A DNA stretch of 64,000 nt from Alterluteimonas quercicellularis (lineage in GTDB: Bacteria > Pseudomonadota > Gammaproteobacteria > Xanthomonadales > Xanthomonadaceae). The stretch spans positions 1 to 64,000 of the forward strand of contig NZ_JAIWPR010000025.1 in the NCBI RefSeq assembly GCF_021191635.1, given 5' to 3'. Positions within the stretch are counted from its first letter, which is position 1; every line of letters begins with the position of its first letter. The notes beneath the pieces were generated by a model, which saw only the letters and a list, made by a program, of their open reading frames with translations, was not told the origin of the DNA and ran no database searches. Shown one piece after another: positions 16,314-26,414 of this stretch. The position numbers were made by a program, and so were the translations under genes.

Positions 16314-17215
16314 CGAGCCCGGCGCTGGACCGCCGCGGCCTGTGGATGGCGGCCGGCGCCTTCGTGCTGTGGGGCGTGATGCCGCTGTACTGGCACCTGC
16401 TGGCCTCGGTGCCGGCGCTGCAGATCGTGCTGCACCGGGTGGTCTGGGGCGCGCTGCTGGTGGCCGGCTGGCTGTTCTGGCAGCGCGGCCGCGGCTGGCT
16501 GCGGCAGACGCTCGCGCGGCCGCGCGTGGCCGCCATGCTCGCCGCCAGCGGCTGCCTGATCGCCTTCAACTGGGGCCTGTACATCTGGGCGGTCAACAGC
16601 GGCCACGTGATCGAGACCAGCCTGGGCTACTTCATCAACCCGCTGCTCAACGTGCTGATCGGCGTGGCGGTGCTGCGCGAGCGGCTCAACCGGGTGCAGG
16701 CGGTCTCGGTGGCGATCGCCGCCGCCGGCGTGCTGTGGCTGACCTTCAACTACGGCAGCTTCCCGTGGATCGCGCTGTCGCTGGCCGCCTCGTTCGCGCT
16801 GTACGGGCTGATCCGCCGCCAGGCCGCGGTCGACGCGATCCCCGGCCTCGGCGTGGAGAGCCTGTTCCTGCTGCCGGCGGCGCTGGTGGGCCTGGCCTGG
16901 CTGGAGGCGCGCGGCCAGGGCGGCTTCTTCGGCCACTGGCCGCTGTCGGTGGACGCGCTGCTGGTCGCCGGCGGCGCGCTGACCGCGCTGCCGCTGATCG
17001 GCTTCGCCTACGGCGTGCGGCGGATCCCGTTCACCCTGGTCGGCCTGCTGCAGTACATCGCGCCCACGCTGCAGCTGCTGATCGGCGTGTTCTTCTTCGG
17101 CGAGCCCTTCGGCAGCGACCGCGCGATCGGCTTCGCGATCATCTGGGCGGCGCTGGCGCTGTTCGCGGCCGACGGGCTGGCGCGCGCGCGGCGCCGCACG
17201 GCGAAGGCCGGGTAG
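16310..17215 (+). CDS. rarD: RarD-type DMT transporter
   Basis: A 301-aa inner-membrane protein of the RarD family (EamA superfamily) with ten predicted spans. The family-typical blocks FNWGLYIWAVNSGHVIETSL and LGYFINPLLNVLIGV are present, and the C-terminal half has LQYIAPTLQLLIGVFFFGEPF. RarD is linked by name to chloramphenicol sensitivity in Pseudomonas, but its transported substrate is not established. Its ATG overlaps the preceding exporter's stop by four bases, and the FAD-binding protein gene starts one base after its stop, giving a three-gene unit. Confidence 0.9.
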   Translation: MTSPALDRRGLWMAAGAFVLWGVMPLYWHLLASVPALQIVLHRVVWGALLVAGWLFWQRGRGWLRQTLARPRVAAMLAASGCLIAFNWGLYIWAVNSGHVIETSLGYFINPLLNVLIGVAVLRERLNRVQAVSVAIAAAGVLWLTFNYGSFPWIALSLAASFALYGLIRRQAAVDAIPGLGVESLFLLPAALVGLAWLEARGQGGFFGHWPLSVDALLVAGGALTALPLIGFAYGVRRIPFTLVGLLQYIAPTLQLLIGVFFFGEPFGSDRAIGFAIIWAALALFAADGLARARRRTAKAG

Positions 17216-17216
17216 C

Positions 17217-18563
17217 ATGCGCGGCATGGAGCCGGACCACGACGTCGCGATCGCCGGCGGCGGCGCCAGCGCGGTGCTGCTGGCGCTGCAGCTGCGCCGG
17301 CGCTGGCCCGGCTGCCGCATCGGCGTAGCCGAGCCCGCGGCGCGGCTGGGCGCGGGCGCCGCCTACGCCACCCGCCAGGACGAGCACCTGCTCAACGTGC
17401 CCGCCGGCGGCATGAGCGCCGACCCCGATGCGCCGGGCGACTTCGTCGACCACCTGCGCGCGCAGGGCTTCGCCGCGGACGTGGCCGCGCGCTACGTGCC
17501 GCGCCGGCTGTACCACGACTACCTCGCCGCGCGCCTGCGCGTGCTGCCCGGCGCGGCGCCGCATCACGCGCGCGCCGAGGCGGTCGGCTACGACCCCGCG
17601 GGCTGCGCCCTGCTCCTGGCGTCGGGCGAGCGCCTGCGGGCGCGGGCGGTTGTGCTGGCCACCGGCAACCGCCCGCGCGGGCTGCCGGTCGAGGTGCCGG
17701 CGCAGGCGGCCGGGCGCGTGATCGGGGCCTGGGACCACGACGCGGTCGCCGCGCTGCCGGCCGCGGCCGACGTCGCCATCGTCGGCACCGGGCTGAGCAT
17801 GGTGGACGCGGCGCTCGGCCTGCACGCGCGCGGCCACCGCGGGCGCATCGTCGCGCTGTCGCGGCACGCGCTGCTGCCGCTGCCGCATGCCGCGCCCGGC
17901 GAGGCGGCGGTCGACCTCGACGCGCTGCTGGCGCTGCCGCTGCGCGCGCGCCTGCACGCGCTGCGCCGGGAAGCCGCCGCGCTGCGGCGCGACGGCCGGC
18001 CCTGGCAGTGGCTGATGCAGGCGCTGCGCCCGCACGGGGTGGCGCTGTGGCGCAGCCTGGGCGATGCCGACCGCGCGCGCTTCCTGCGCCACGCGGTGCG
18101 TTACTGGGACGTCCACCGGCACCGGATCGCGCCGGAGGCGGCGGCGGTCCTGGACGCGATGATCGCGCGCGGCGACCTGTCGCTGGCGCAGGCGCGGCTG
18201 GAGGCGATCGCGCCCGAGCAGGGCCGGCTGCGGCTGGACGCGCGCGCGCGCGACGGCCGCGCGCTGCAGTGGCGGGTCGATGCCGCGATCGACGCCACCG
18301 GCATCGAGACCCGGCTGGCGCACAGCGCCGATCCGCTGCTGGCCGCGCTGCGCGAGGCCGGCCTGGTCCGCGCCGGGCCCTGCGGGCTCGGGCTGGACGT
18401 GGACGCCGACGGTGCCGTGCGCGATGCCGGCGGCCGCGCCCGCGACGACCTGTACGCGATCGGCAGCCTGCGCATCGGCGCGGAATGGGAGAGCGTGGCG
18501 ATCCCGGAACTGCGCGTGCAGGCCGCGCGGATCGCGGCGCGGCTGGCCGCGCACGGCGGCTGA
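17217..18563 (+). CDS. FAD/NAD(P)-binding oxidoreductase-like protein
   Basis: A 448-aa protein with an N-terminal Rossmann dinucleotide motif (IAGGGASAVLLALQL), a second glycine-rich nucleotide site (ADVAIVGTGLSMVDAAL) near residue 185, and a C-terminal GSLRIGAEWESVAIPELR block. The HLLNVPAGGMSA segment is typical of the FAD-NAD(P)-binding (PF13454-like) family found as single proteins in proteobacteria. The reaction is unknown. Translation may start at ATG 17217 or ATG 17226, with no decisive ribosome-binding site. It converges with the alpha/beta hydrolase gene 10 bases away. Confidence 0.75.
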   Translation: MRGMEPDHDVAIAGGGASAVLLALQLRRRWPGCRIGVAEPAARLGAGAAYATRQDEHLLNVPAGGMSADPDAPGDFVDHLRAQGFAADVAARYVPRRLYHDYLAARLRVLPGAAPHHARAEAVGYDPAGCALLLASGERLRARAVVLATGNRPRGLPVEVPAQAAGRVIGAWDHDAVAALPAAADVAIVGTGLSMVDAALGLHARGHRGRIVALSRHALLPLPHAAPGEAAVDLDALLALPLRARLHALRREAAALRRDGRPWQWLMQALRPHGVALWRSLGDADRARFLRHAVRYWDVHRHRIAPEAAAVLDAMIARGDLSLAQARLEAIAPEQGRLRLDARARDGRALQWRVDAAIDATGIETRLAHSADPLLAALREAGLVRAGPCGLGLDVDADGAVRDAGGRARDDLYAIGSLRIGAEWESVAIPELRVQAARIAARLAAHGG

Positions 18564-18573
18564 GCGTGGGCGC

Positions 18574-19635
18574 TCAGCGCGCGGCGAGCGCCGTGCGTGC
18601 GCAGGGGCGATCGAACCAGTCGACGACGGTCGGCGCCAGCCGGTCCAGCCGCATCGGCAGGCTCAGGTGGTCCTCGCCGTCGAGCTCGACGTAGCGCGCG
18701 TGCGGCGCCGCGGCCGCGAGCGCGCGGCCGTGCGCGACCGGCACGTGGCGGTCGGCGGCGCCGTGGACCAGCAGCACGCAGGCCGGCGCGCGCGCCAGCG
18801 CCGCGCCGACGTCGACCTCGTCCAGCGACAGGTGCAGCGAGCGGCCGGCCTGCGCGATCGCCGCGTCGAGGGTGGAGGCGTCGGTGCGCCAGCGCACCCA
18901 GTGCTGCAGCGCCCGCCGCGCCCAGGCCTCGGGTTCCGCCTCGAGCATGTGCGGCACCATGTCGCGGATCGCGGCGCCGGCGTTGTCGAACGATTCCAGC
19001 GCCACCACCCGCTCGGCCCGCAGCGCGGGGTCGGCGGCGGCGAACAGCGCCGTCGCCGCGCCGTAGGACACGCCCATGAGGTGCAGCGGGCCCGCGATTT
19101 CGCCGCGCGCGCGCAGCGCCGCGACCACGTCGACGACGTCCGCGGCCTCGCGGGTGCCGTAGCCGGACGGCGCGTGCCCGGAACGGCCGTGGTTGCGCAG
19201 GTCGATCGCGATCGTGCGGTAGCCGGCCTCGCCCAGCCGCAGCGACCACGGCAGCAGCGAGCCGCCGTCCATCATCCAGCCGTGCAGCAGCACCACGGTG
19301 CCGCGCGGGGCGGGCGCCGGCGCGGCCGGGACGCTGAAGTCCAGCGCGAGGCGGAACTGCTCCGGGTCCGCGCCGGCGCGCTCCCAGGCGTAGCGCAGCC
19401 GGTAGTCGCCGGGATCCAGCGCGCTCCAGAACACCGCCACGCCGTCGCGCGTGCGCACGTGGCCGCGGCGATCCGGCAGGCGCGCGTAGGCCGCGTCGAT
19501 ACGCTCGCGCGGCAGCAGCGGCGACGCGCCCGACGGCGCGACCAGGTGGGTGGCCAGCGACGCCGAGCGCCCGGGCAGGGAGGTGAAGCCGGCGACGAGC
19601 AGGCAGGCGAGGATCAGGCAGGCGAGGCGCGGCAT
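18574..19635 (-). CDS. Secreted alpha/beta hydrolase
   Basis: A 353-aa exported serine hydrolase. A signal peptide (first ~25 residues) is followed by an unassigned N-terminal strand region and an alpha/beta hydrolase core. The oxyanion segment LLHGWMMDGG is at 117-126, the nucleophile elbow is GVSYGA (Ser190), the acid is in HGAADRHVPV (Asp295) and the base is in GEDHLSLP (His323), so the catalytic triad is complete. The substrate is unknown; lipase, esterase and thioesterase are all possible. The upstream gap (19636-19754) contains two direct TGACAG half-sites at about 19708-19723. Confidence 0.82.
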   Translation of the reverse strand: MPRLACLILACLLVAGFTSLPGRSASLATHLVAPSGASPLLPRERIDAAYARLPDRRGHVRTRDGVAVFWSALDPGDYRLRYAWERAGADPEQFRLALDFSVPAAPAPAPRGTVVLLHGWMMDGGSLLPWSLRLGEAGYRTIAIDLRNHGRSGHAPSGYGTREAADVVDVVAALRARGEIAGPLHLMGVSYGAATALFAAADPALRAERVVALESFDNAGAAIRDMVPHMLEAEPEAWARRALQHWVRWRTDASTLDAAIAQAGRSLHLSLDEVDVGAALARAPACVLLVHGAADRHVPVAHGRALAAAAPHARYVELDGEDHLSLPMRLDRLAPTVVDWFDRPCARTALAAR

Positions 19636-19754
19636 CCGGGCGGCCGGTGGGAAAACGGGGCCGCGCAGACTAGCCGACGGCGGGCCGGCCCTCTATCGCA
19701 TCCGGATGACAGTGCGGTGACAGGGCGCGGTCCGTTCATCGGGACCGCGCCGGC

Positions 19755-20078
19755 TCAGGCCGGCGTGCGCGCGAGCAGCCAGGCGATGGCGGCGGCGCCG
19801 AGCGCCAGCGTCGTGCCGGCGGCGATCCACCAGCGGCGCGCGCGCAGGCGCAGCCGGCGCACGCGCTCGGCGTGCAGCGCGCGGGCCCGCTCGATCAGCG
19901 GCGCGGCCTGCGCCTGGGCCTGCGCGGTCGCGGCCTCGCGGCCGAGCCGGCCGCTCTCGGCGGCGAGGTCGGCGTCCTCGTAGCAGGCGAACACCTGCCG
20001 GTGCAGTTCGGCGTAGCGGCGCTCCAGCTCGTCGCCGGACAGCGCCCGCAGCGCCGCGTCGTCCCCCTGCGCGGCCAT
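19755..20078 (-). CDS. Small single-span protein at the end of an ABC export operon
   Basis: A 107-aa protein with a helical, Ala/Glu-rich N-terminal ~75 residues (likely coiled coil) and one membrane span near the C-terminus (WWIAAGTTLALGAAAIAWLL). Its ATG shares one base with the stop of the permease gene upstream, so it is the last member of the leftward ABC operon. I do not recognise the family. It may be an assembly or coupling factor for the exporter, inferred only from position. Confidence 0.65.
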   Translation of the reverse strand: MAAQGDDAALRALSGDELERRYAELHRQVFACYEDADLAAESGRLGREAATAQAQAQAAPLIERARALHAERVRRLRLRARRWWIAAGTTLALGAAAIAWLLARTPA

Positions 20079-21421
20079 CAGGTCTCCCGCAGCGCGGCGG
20101 TGACCGGCAGCTGCGCCGCGCGCAGGGCGGGGAACAGGCCGCCGACCAGGCCGATGCCCAGCGCCCACTTCAGCCCGTTCCACAGCAGCTCCGGCGAGAC
20201 GCGGAACTGGAACACCACCTGGCTGAAGTTGCTGCCGAGCGTGGACACGCTGTAGTTGTTGAAGATCAGCCAGGCGACCAGCCCGCCCAGCGCGCCGCCG
20301 GCCAGGGCGAGCAGCATCGTCTCCAGCATGATCGCCACCACCACCGGCAGGCCTCGGAAGCCGATCGCGCGCATGGTGGCGATCTCGCGCGCGCGGGTGG
20401 CCACGGCGGCGTACATGGTGTTGAGTGCGCCGAACACCGCGCCCACCGCCATGATGGTGCCGATGACCTTGCCGAGCACGTCGATCAGCGTCGACAGCCC
20501 GCCGGCCTGGCGGCGGTAGTACTCGCGGGTGGTGGCCACGTCCAGCTTGAGCCGCAGGTCGGCCTCCACCGCGGCCTTGAAGCGCGCGTAGTCGGCGGGG
20601 CCGGCGGTGCGCACGCTGATCGACTGGAAGATGCTGTGGGCGGCGGCGGCGGCCAGGGTCTCGGCGTCGGTCCACAGCTCCGACTCGTGGGCGTCGCCGG
20701 AGGCGAAGGCGCCGACCACGGTCCAGCGCTGCTTGCCCAGCTGCAGGGTGTCGCCGACCTCCAGCCCGCGGAACTGGTTCTGCGCGCCCAGGCCGACCAC
20801 GATCTCGTTGAGGCCGGGGCGGAAGCGCCGCCCCTGCACGATGCGCACCTTCTCGTGCACCGCCCAGGCCAGCGGGCCGACGCCGCGGAACTGGGCGTTG
20901 ACGTCGAGGCCTTCCGACTTCGAGACCAGGTTGACCACCTGCGACAGCTCCGCCGACAGCAGCGGCCGGCCCTGCGCATCGCGGGCCACGCCCGGCAGGG
21001 TCGCCAGCAGCGGCACCTGCTCGCGGGTGATGACCGAGTTGGTCTCCGCCTGCGAGCCGCCGCGCAGCACGATCGCGGTGCGGTCGTCGCCGGTGCTGGC
21101 CAGGGTGGCCTCGAAGCCGCGGCCCATGGCCAGCATCGCCACCAGCACGCCGACCACGCCGGCGATGCCGACCACGATCACCGAGGAGGCGCCCCAGCGC
21201 TGCGGCAGGCTGCCCAGGCCGATGCGGGTGGCGGCCAGCGCCAGGCGGCCGCCGCGCGTGCTCCACAGCCAGGCGGCCAGCAGCAGCGCGAGCAGCAGCA
21301 CGCCGGGCCAGGGCAGGGCCACCCACACCGCCAGGCCGGCGGCGAGCAGCAGCACCGACAGCGCGGTGCGCAGCCAGCCGGGCAGGCCGCGGCGGCGAGA
21401 TGCGGAGGCGGGTGCGGCCAT
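20078..21421 (-). CDS. ABC transporter permease (MacB/FtsX-like), second permease
   Basis: A 447-aa permease. It has an extra pair of N-terminal hydrophobic segments (~17-55), then the MacB-type arrangement: one span (~78-100), a large periplasmic MacB-PCD domain (~105-300), and three C-terminal FtsX spans. The block MYAAVATRAREIATMRAIGF is the cytoplasmic coupling motif of this family. It lies 3 bases after the first permease gene. Two different permeases with one ATPase suggest a heterodimeric mechanotransmission-type exporter working with the adaptor encoded upstream. Confidence 0.85.
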   Translation of the reverse strand: MAAPASASRRRGLPGWLRTALSVLLLAAGLAVWVALPWPGVLLLALLLAAWLWSTRGGRLALAATRIGLGSLPQRWGASSVIVVGIAGVVGVLVAMLAMGRGFEATLASTGDDRTAIVLRGGSQAETNSVITREQVPLLATLPGVARDAQGRPLLSAELSQVVNLVSKSEGLDVNAQFRGVGPLAWAVHEKVRIVQGRRFRPGLNEIVVGLGAQNQFRGLEVGDTLQLGKQRWTVVGAFASGDAHESELWTDAETLAAAAAHSIFQSISVRTAGPADYARFKAAVEADLRLKLDVATTREYYRRQAGGLSTLIDVLGKVIGTIMAVGAVFGALNTMYAAVATRAREIATMRAIGFRGLPVVVAIMLETMLLALAGGALGGLVAWLIFNNYSVSTLGSNFSQVVFQFRVSPELLWNGLKWALGIGLVGGLFPALRAAQLPVTAALRET

Positions 21422-21424
21422 GCC

Positions 21425-22582
21425 CTAGCGCCCCGCCAGCGCGTCGACGATCCGCAGCCGGCGCGCGCGCAGCGCCGGCAGCAGGCCCACCACGACGCCG
21501 ATGGCGACCATCAGCCCCAGCCCGGTCAGCCAGGTCTGCGCGGGCACGCCCGGCAGGTTGATCATGCCGCCGCTGGCCGCGCTCACGCCGGGCATGACGC
21601 CGGCCGCCAGCGCCAGCCCGGCCAGCCCGCCGATCAGCACCAGCAGCACCGACTCCACCATCACCAGGGTCAGCACCGTGGTGTCGGTGAAGCCCAGCGT
21701 CTTCAGCGTCGCCAGCTCCGGGATGCGGTCGCGCACGGCCTGGGCCATGGTGTTGCCGGTGAGCAGCAGCAGGGTGAAGAACACCGCGCCCATGATCGCG
21801 GTGACGATCAGGCCGATGTCGCCGAACTGGCGCGCGAACGACTGCTGGAAGGCCGACTCGGTCTGGGACTTGGTCTCGTGGTCGGAGTTGGCCGACAGCG
21901 CGTCGATGGCCTGCGCCACCCGCGAGGCGTCGCCGGCGTCGGCGAGCTGCACGGTGAACCAGCTCACCCGGTCGCGGATGTAGTCGTTGGACTCGTTGAA
22001 GTACTTCCAGTGCATCATCAGCTGGTTCTCCGCCTGCGCCTGGCTGCGGTCGCGCATGCGGAAGATCGCCTTCAGTTCCAGCGGCCAGTCGTTGCTGCCG
22101 TTGCGCGGGAAGATCGTGGCCTGCAGCGGGATGGTGTCGCCGACCTTCCAGCCGAACTTGCGCGCCAGCGATTCGCCGACGATGGCGCCGGCCTGGGTGT
22201 CCTGGAAGGCGCGCATCTGCTCGGGCGGCACCTCGAACTCGCCGTGCACGTCGAAGTAGTTCGGCGAGACGGAGAAGTTGGGGAAGAAGTTGCGCTGGTC
22301 CTGGTAGATGCCGCCGAACCACATCGCGTAGGACACCCGGCGCACGCCGCGCACCGAGGCGATCTCGTTGGCCAGGCGCATCGGCAGCATCTCGGTGATC
22401 GACAGCCTGGATGCGACGATGAGCCGGTTGGCGCCGTCGACGCTGCCGCCGGCGCTGAAGGCCACGCGCACCGAGTCGAGCATGCCGAACAGCATGAACG
22501 CCGCCACCACCGACAGCAGCGTCAGCAGGGTCCGCGTGCGGCTGCGGAACAGCTGCGCCCACACCAGCGCGAAGTACTTCAC
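21425..22582 (-). CDS. ABC transporter permease (MacB/FtsX-like), first permease
   Basis: A 385-aa permease with the standard four-span MacB/FtsX layout: an N-terminal span (~14-32), a periplasmic MacB-PCD domain (~40-255) and three C-terminal spans carrying the coupling segment RIPELATLKTLGF. It starts at GTG 22582, 21 bases after the ATPase gene. With the second permease (20078-21421), the ATPase and the adaptor it would form an envelope-spanning export machine. The substrate is unknown; relatives move peptides, lipoproteins or antibiotics. Confidence 0.88.
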   Translation of the reverse strand: MKYFALVWAQLFRSRTRTLLTLLSVVAAFMLFGMLDSVRVAFSAGGSVDGANRLIVASRLSITEMLPMRLANEIASVRGVRRVSYAMWFGGIYQDQRNFFPNFSVSPNYFDVHGEFEVPPEQMRAFQDTQAGAIVGESLARKFGWKVGDTIPLQATIFPRNGSNDWPLELKAIFRMRDRSQAQAENQLMMHWKYFNESNDYIRDRVSWFTVQLADAGDASRVAQAIDALSANSDHETKSQTESAFQQSFARQFGDIGLIVTAIMGAVFFTLLLLTGNTMAQAVRDRIPELATLKTLGFTDTTVLTLVMVESVLLVLIGGLAGLALAAGVMPGVSAASGGMINLPGVPAQTWLTGLGLMVAIGVVVGLLPALRARRLRIVDALAGR

Positions 22583-22603
22583 CGGCGCGCCCCCGCCGGC
22601 GGC

Positions 22604-23328
<725 letters not shown>

Positions 23329-23332
<4 letters not shown>

Positions 23333-24576
23333 GGCGCCGGGCCGGCGTCGGCCGCCGGGGCCGCCACGCGCACGCGCGCGCCGTCGGCCAGCGTCGGCGG
23401 CGGGTCGAGCACCACCGTCTCGCCGGCGGCCACGCCGGAGAGCACCTGGCGGTCGCCGGCGAGGTCGGCGCCGGTCTCCACCGCGCGCTGCGCCGCCCGG
23501 CCGTCCTCGACCACGAAGGCCACCTGGGCGCCCTCGCGCTCCACCACCGCGTTGGCCGGCACGCGCACGCCCTGCGGCGCGTCCTCCCCCGCGGCCGAGG
23601 GCGGCTGCAGGAAGCTGACCCGCGCGCCCATGTCCGGCACGATCCGCGGATCGCGGACCTTGATCGCGATGCGCACGCGCACCGTGGCCTTGCCGCGGTC
23701 GGCGGCGGGGATGATGGCGATGACCTCGGCCGGGATCTTCCAGTCCGGGTAGGCGTTGAGCGTGGCCTCGACCGGCATCTTCGGCGTCACCCGGCCGATG
23801 TAGGCCTCGCCCACGTCGACCTCCACCTCCAGCGACTCCATGTCGACGATGGTGCCGATGCCGGTGCGGGTGAAGCCGCCGCCGGCCGACAGCGGCGAGA
23901 CGATCTCGCCCGGCTGCGCCGCCTTGGCGGTGACGATGCCGGCGAACGGCGCGCGCACCACGGTGTTGTCCACCCCGATGTCGGAGATCGCCAGCTGGTC
24001 CTGCGCCACCTCGGCGTTGCGCTGCGCGGTGGCCATCTCGGCGCGCAGCGCGTCGCGCTGCGCCACCGCCTGGTCGTACTGCGAGCGCGACACCAGCTGC
24101 CGGCCGACCAGGGTCTCCAGCCGGGCGGCCTCGGCCACGGCCTGGTCGAGCCGCGCGCGCACCCCGGCCAGCTGGCTGCGCGCCGCGGCGAGCTGGGAGG
24201 CCGACAGCGCGCGCTGGGCGTCGGCGTCGAGCGGGTCGAGCGTGGCCAGCACCTCGCCTTCCTCCACACGCTGGCCCTCCTCGATCATCACCTCCAGCAC
24301 GCGGCCGGTGATCTTGGCCGAGACGGTGGCGGTGCGCCGGGCCACGACGTAGCCGCTGGCGTCGAGCACCGAGGCGCTGGCGCCGCCGGGCTCGATCGCG
24401 GCCGCGACGGCGGTGCGCACCTCGGGCGCGGCGCCCAGCCGCGGCAGCAGCAGCGCCGCCAGCAGCGCCAGCACCGCCGCGCCGATGGCGTAGGGCAGCC
24501 AGCGCCGGCGCCGGGGCGGCGGCGGCGCGCCGCGGTCGATGCGCAGTTCCTTGAGCAGATCCGCTTTCGTGTTCAT
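23329..24576 (-). CDS. Periplasmic adaptor (HlyD/MacA-like) of ABC exporter
   Basis: A 415-aa membrane-fusion protein. A short cytoplasmic N-terminus and one span (~25-45) are followed by a barrel-sandwich hybrid domain, an alpha-helical hairpin (~125-190, Ala/Gln/Arg-rich) and beta-barrel and membrane-proximal domains (APFAGIVTAKAAQPGEIVSP marks the second half of the lipoyl-like domain). It would link the inner-membrane ABC permeases to an outer-membrane channel such as the TolC encoded at 54303-55670. I chose ATG 24576 (MNTKADLLKELRIDR); in-frame codons further upstream give a non-conserved extension. It is the first gene of the five-gene leftward operon. Confidence 0.88.
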
Positions 24577-24695
24577 GTGGGCCCAGATGCGGGGATGGCG
24601 CGGAGTGTGACCGGAACGGCGGCGGACGTCGCCGCCGCCGGCCGCAGGGCCGGCCAGGCGCCACAGTGTGCCTGCGGCCGCCACCCGCGGTCACG

Positions 24696-24725
24696 TGACG
24701 GCTGTCATGCGCGTTCGCTGACGCC
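24696..24725 (+). promoter_or_regulatory. 30-bp element with palindromic core TGACGGCTGTCA
   Basis: The stretch beginning TGACGGCTGTCATGCGCG and ending CGCTGACGCC is identical at 29 of 30 positions to 40460-40489, which precedes another ABC exporter operon. The core is an imperfect palindrome (TGACrGCyGTCA). Here it lies 119 bases upstream of the adaptor gene start. It is a candidate operator for a regulator shared by both operons. The rest of the 446-bp gap 24577-25022 holds only repeats. Confidence 0.5.
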
Positions 24726-24855
24726 CGCCGCTGGCGGACCGCGGGCGGCTCCCGCGGGGCGCCGCGCCTCCGGCCCGCCGGGCGCGGGCGGACAGGGCCC
24801 GGGCTGCGCCGGCATTCGACCAGCCGCCGCTCCTTGGTCGTCGGGAGCATGTCGT

Positions 24856-24995
24856 CCCTTCTCCCGCAAGCGGGCGCGTCGTTCCTTCTCCCGTTTGCGG
24901 GAGAAGGTGGCGCGCAGCGCCGGATGAGGGCGCTCTCGTGCGCCTGCGATGCGCCCCCAGCCGCCTTCGGCACCTTCCCCCGCGTGCGGGGTAGG
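24856..24995. repeat. Cluster of CTTCTCCCG-type palindromic repeats
   Basis: Three variants occur in tandem: a partial copy (CCTTCTCCCGCAAGCGGG, ~24857-24874), a full copy at 24884-24930 (palindrome followed by a GCGCGCAGCGC block and GGATGAGGG), and a degenerate copy (CACCTTCCCCCGCGTGCGGG) at 24971-24990. The same family occurs at 5506 and 58459. These match a widespread intergenic repeat of xanthomonads. Confidence 0.65.
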
Positions 24996-25022
24996 ACCAT
25001 TCCTCTCGTGCGGCGGTACAGC

Positions 25023-26378
25023 CTAGTAGCGGTCGTCGAAGGCGAAGATCGGCTTGCGCGACCGGTAGCGGCCGGCGGTGAAGTCGGGGAACTCCAGCGT
25101 CCTGAAGCCTTCCGCGATGGACTGCTCGGACAGCGGGGTGATCGCGCTCCAGGCGATCGCGTCGTAGATGTCGATCGGCATCGGCGCCTCGGCCTTCAGC
25201 GCCTCGACGAACGCGCGGACCACGAAGTAGTCCATGCCGCCGTGGCCGGCGCCGGCGGCGGCGTCGGCATGGCGTCGCCACAGCGGGTGCTCGTACTCGG
25301 CCGCGTAGGCGGTCAGGGCTTCCCATTCGTGCGCCGGGCTGCGGCCCTCGATGTGCACGGAGCGGTTGAGGTCCATCCACAGGCCGTTCGTGCCCTGCAC
25401 GCGGAAGCCCATCGAGTAGGGGCGCGGCAGCGAGGTGTCGTGCTGCAGCAGGATGGTCTCGCCGTTCTCGCAGGCCAGGGTGGTGGTTACAATGTCGCCC
25501 AGGCGGAACTGCACCCGGGTGCTGGGATGCGTGGTGCCGCCGCTCCTGGCCACGGTGTACTCGTGCAGCCCGCGCGCCTTGCTGGCGAAGCTGTTGATGT
25601 GGGTGAAGCGGTTGCCGCGGTTGATGCCCGCGTACATCGCGCAGGGGCCGATGCCGTGGCTGGGGTAGAGGTCGCCGTTGCGGCGCACGGAATGCTCGGT
25701 GCGCCAGCGCGCCTCGGACCAGCCCTTCGGGCCGAACTCCACGCCGCTGTCGTAGGGCTGCGACGGATCGCCGGAATTGAACTTCACCCCGCGCAGGTCG
25801 TGCTGGTAGCCGCCCTGCAGGTGCACCAGCTCGCCGAACAGGCCGGCGCGGACCATCTGCAGCACGGTCATCACGTCGCGGCGGTAGCAGACGTTCTCCA
25901 GCAGCATGTACGGCGTGCCGGTGCGCTCCTGCGCGGCCAGCACGTCCCAGTGCTCCTGCAGCGTGACCCCGGCCACCACTTCGCAGCCGACCGGGATGCC
26001 GGCCTCCATCGCCTCGATGGCCATCGGCGCGTGCCACTCCCAGGGCGTGGCGACGATCACCCCGTCCAGGCCGCGCTGCTGCAGCAGGCGCCGCCAGGCC
26101 TGCGCGTCGCCGTCCTCGCCGTAGGTGCGGGGCGCGCGCTTGCCGGCCTCGGCGACCATCTCCAGCGCGCGCGCCAGCATGATCGGCTCGACGTCGCACA
26201 GCGCGGCGACCTCCACGTCGTCGCGGCGCAGCAGCTCGCGCAGCAGCACCTGCCCGCGCATGCCGGTGCCGATCATGGCCAGGCGCAGGCGGCGGCGCGC
26301 GGCCCACGCCGGCGCGCCGGGCAGCAGGGCGGACGCGCCCAGCGCGGCACCGGCCAGGAGGAAGTCTCTACGCTGCAT
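25023..26378 (-). CDS. GH109-type glycosidase (alpha-N-acetylgalactosaminidase candidate), Gfo/Idh/MocA fold
   Basis: A 451-aa exported protein. The twin-arginine signal (QRRDFLLAG, then a hydrophobic stretch to ~26) suggests export already folded with bound NAD. The Rossmann motif GTGMRG is at 37-42. The region NGDLYPSHGIGP (Tyr238, His241) followed by NRGNRF corresponds to the catalytic/metal-free active site of GH109 enzymes, which remove terminal alpha-GalNAc by an NAD-dependent oxidation-elimination mechanism. The length fits GH109 better than cytosolic sugar dehydrogenases. It is third in the operon GH31-TonB receptor-GH109, facing GalNAc catabolic genes. A different Gfo/Idh/MocA oxidoreductase activity cannot be excluded from sequence alone. 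Confidence 0.82.
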   Translation of the reverse strand: MQRRDFLLAGAALGASALLPGAPAWAARRRLRLAMIGTGMRGQVLLRELLRRDDVEVAALCDVEPIMLARALEMVAEAGKRAPRTYGEDGDAQAWRRLLQQRGLDGVIVATPWEWHAPMAIEAMEAGIPVGCEVVAGVTLQEHWDVLAAQERTGTPYMLLENVCYRRDVMTVLQMVRAGLFGELVHLQGGYQHDLRGVKFNSGDPSQPYDSGVEFGPKGWSEARWRTEHSVRRNGDLYPSHGIGPCAMYAGINRGNRFTHINSFASKARGLHEYTVARSGGTTHPSTRVQFRLGDIVTTTLACENGETILLQHDTSLPRPYSMGFRVQGTNGLWMDLNRSVHIEGRSPAHEWEALTAYAAEYEHPLWRRHADAAAGAGHGGMDYFVVRAFVEALKAEAPMPIDIYDAIAWSAITPLSEQSIAEGFRTLEFPDFTAGRYRSRKPIFAFDDRY

Positions 26379-26414
26379 CGTGATGCCTCTCGTTCGTGTT
26401 GGAAGCGGGAACGG

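Noticed and set aside
19700..19725. TGACAG direct half-sites upstream of the alpha/beta hydrolase considered as another copy of the TGACGGCTGTCA operator
   Set aside because: The half-sites are direct rather than inverted and the conserved flanking sequence is missing, so the similarity is too weak to group them.
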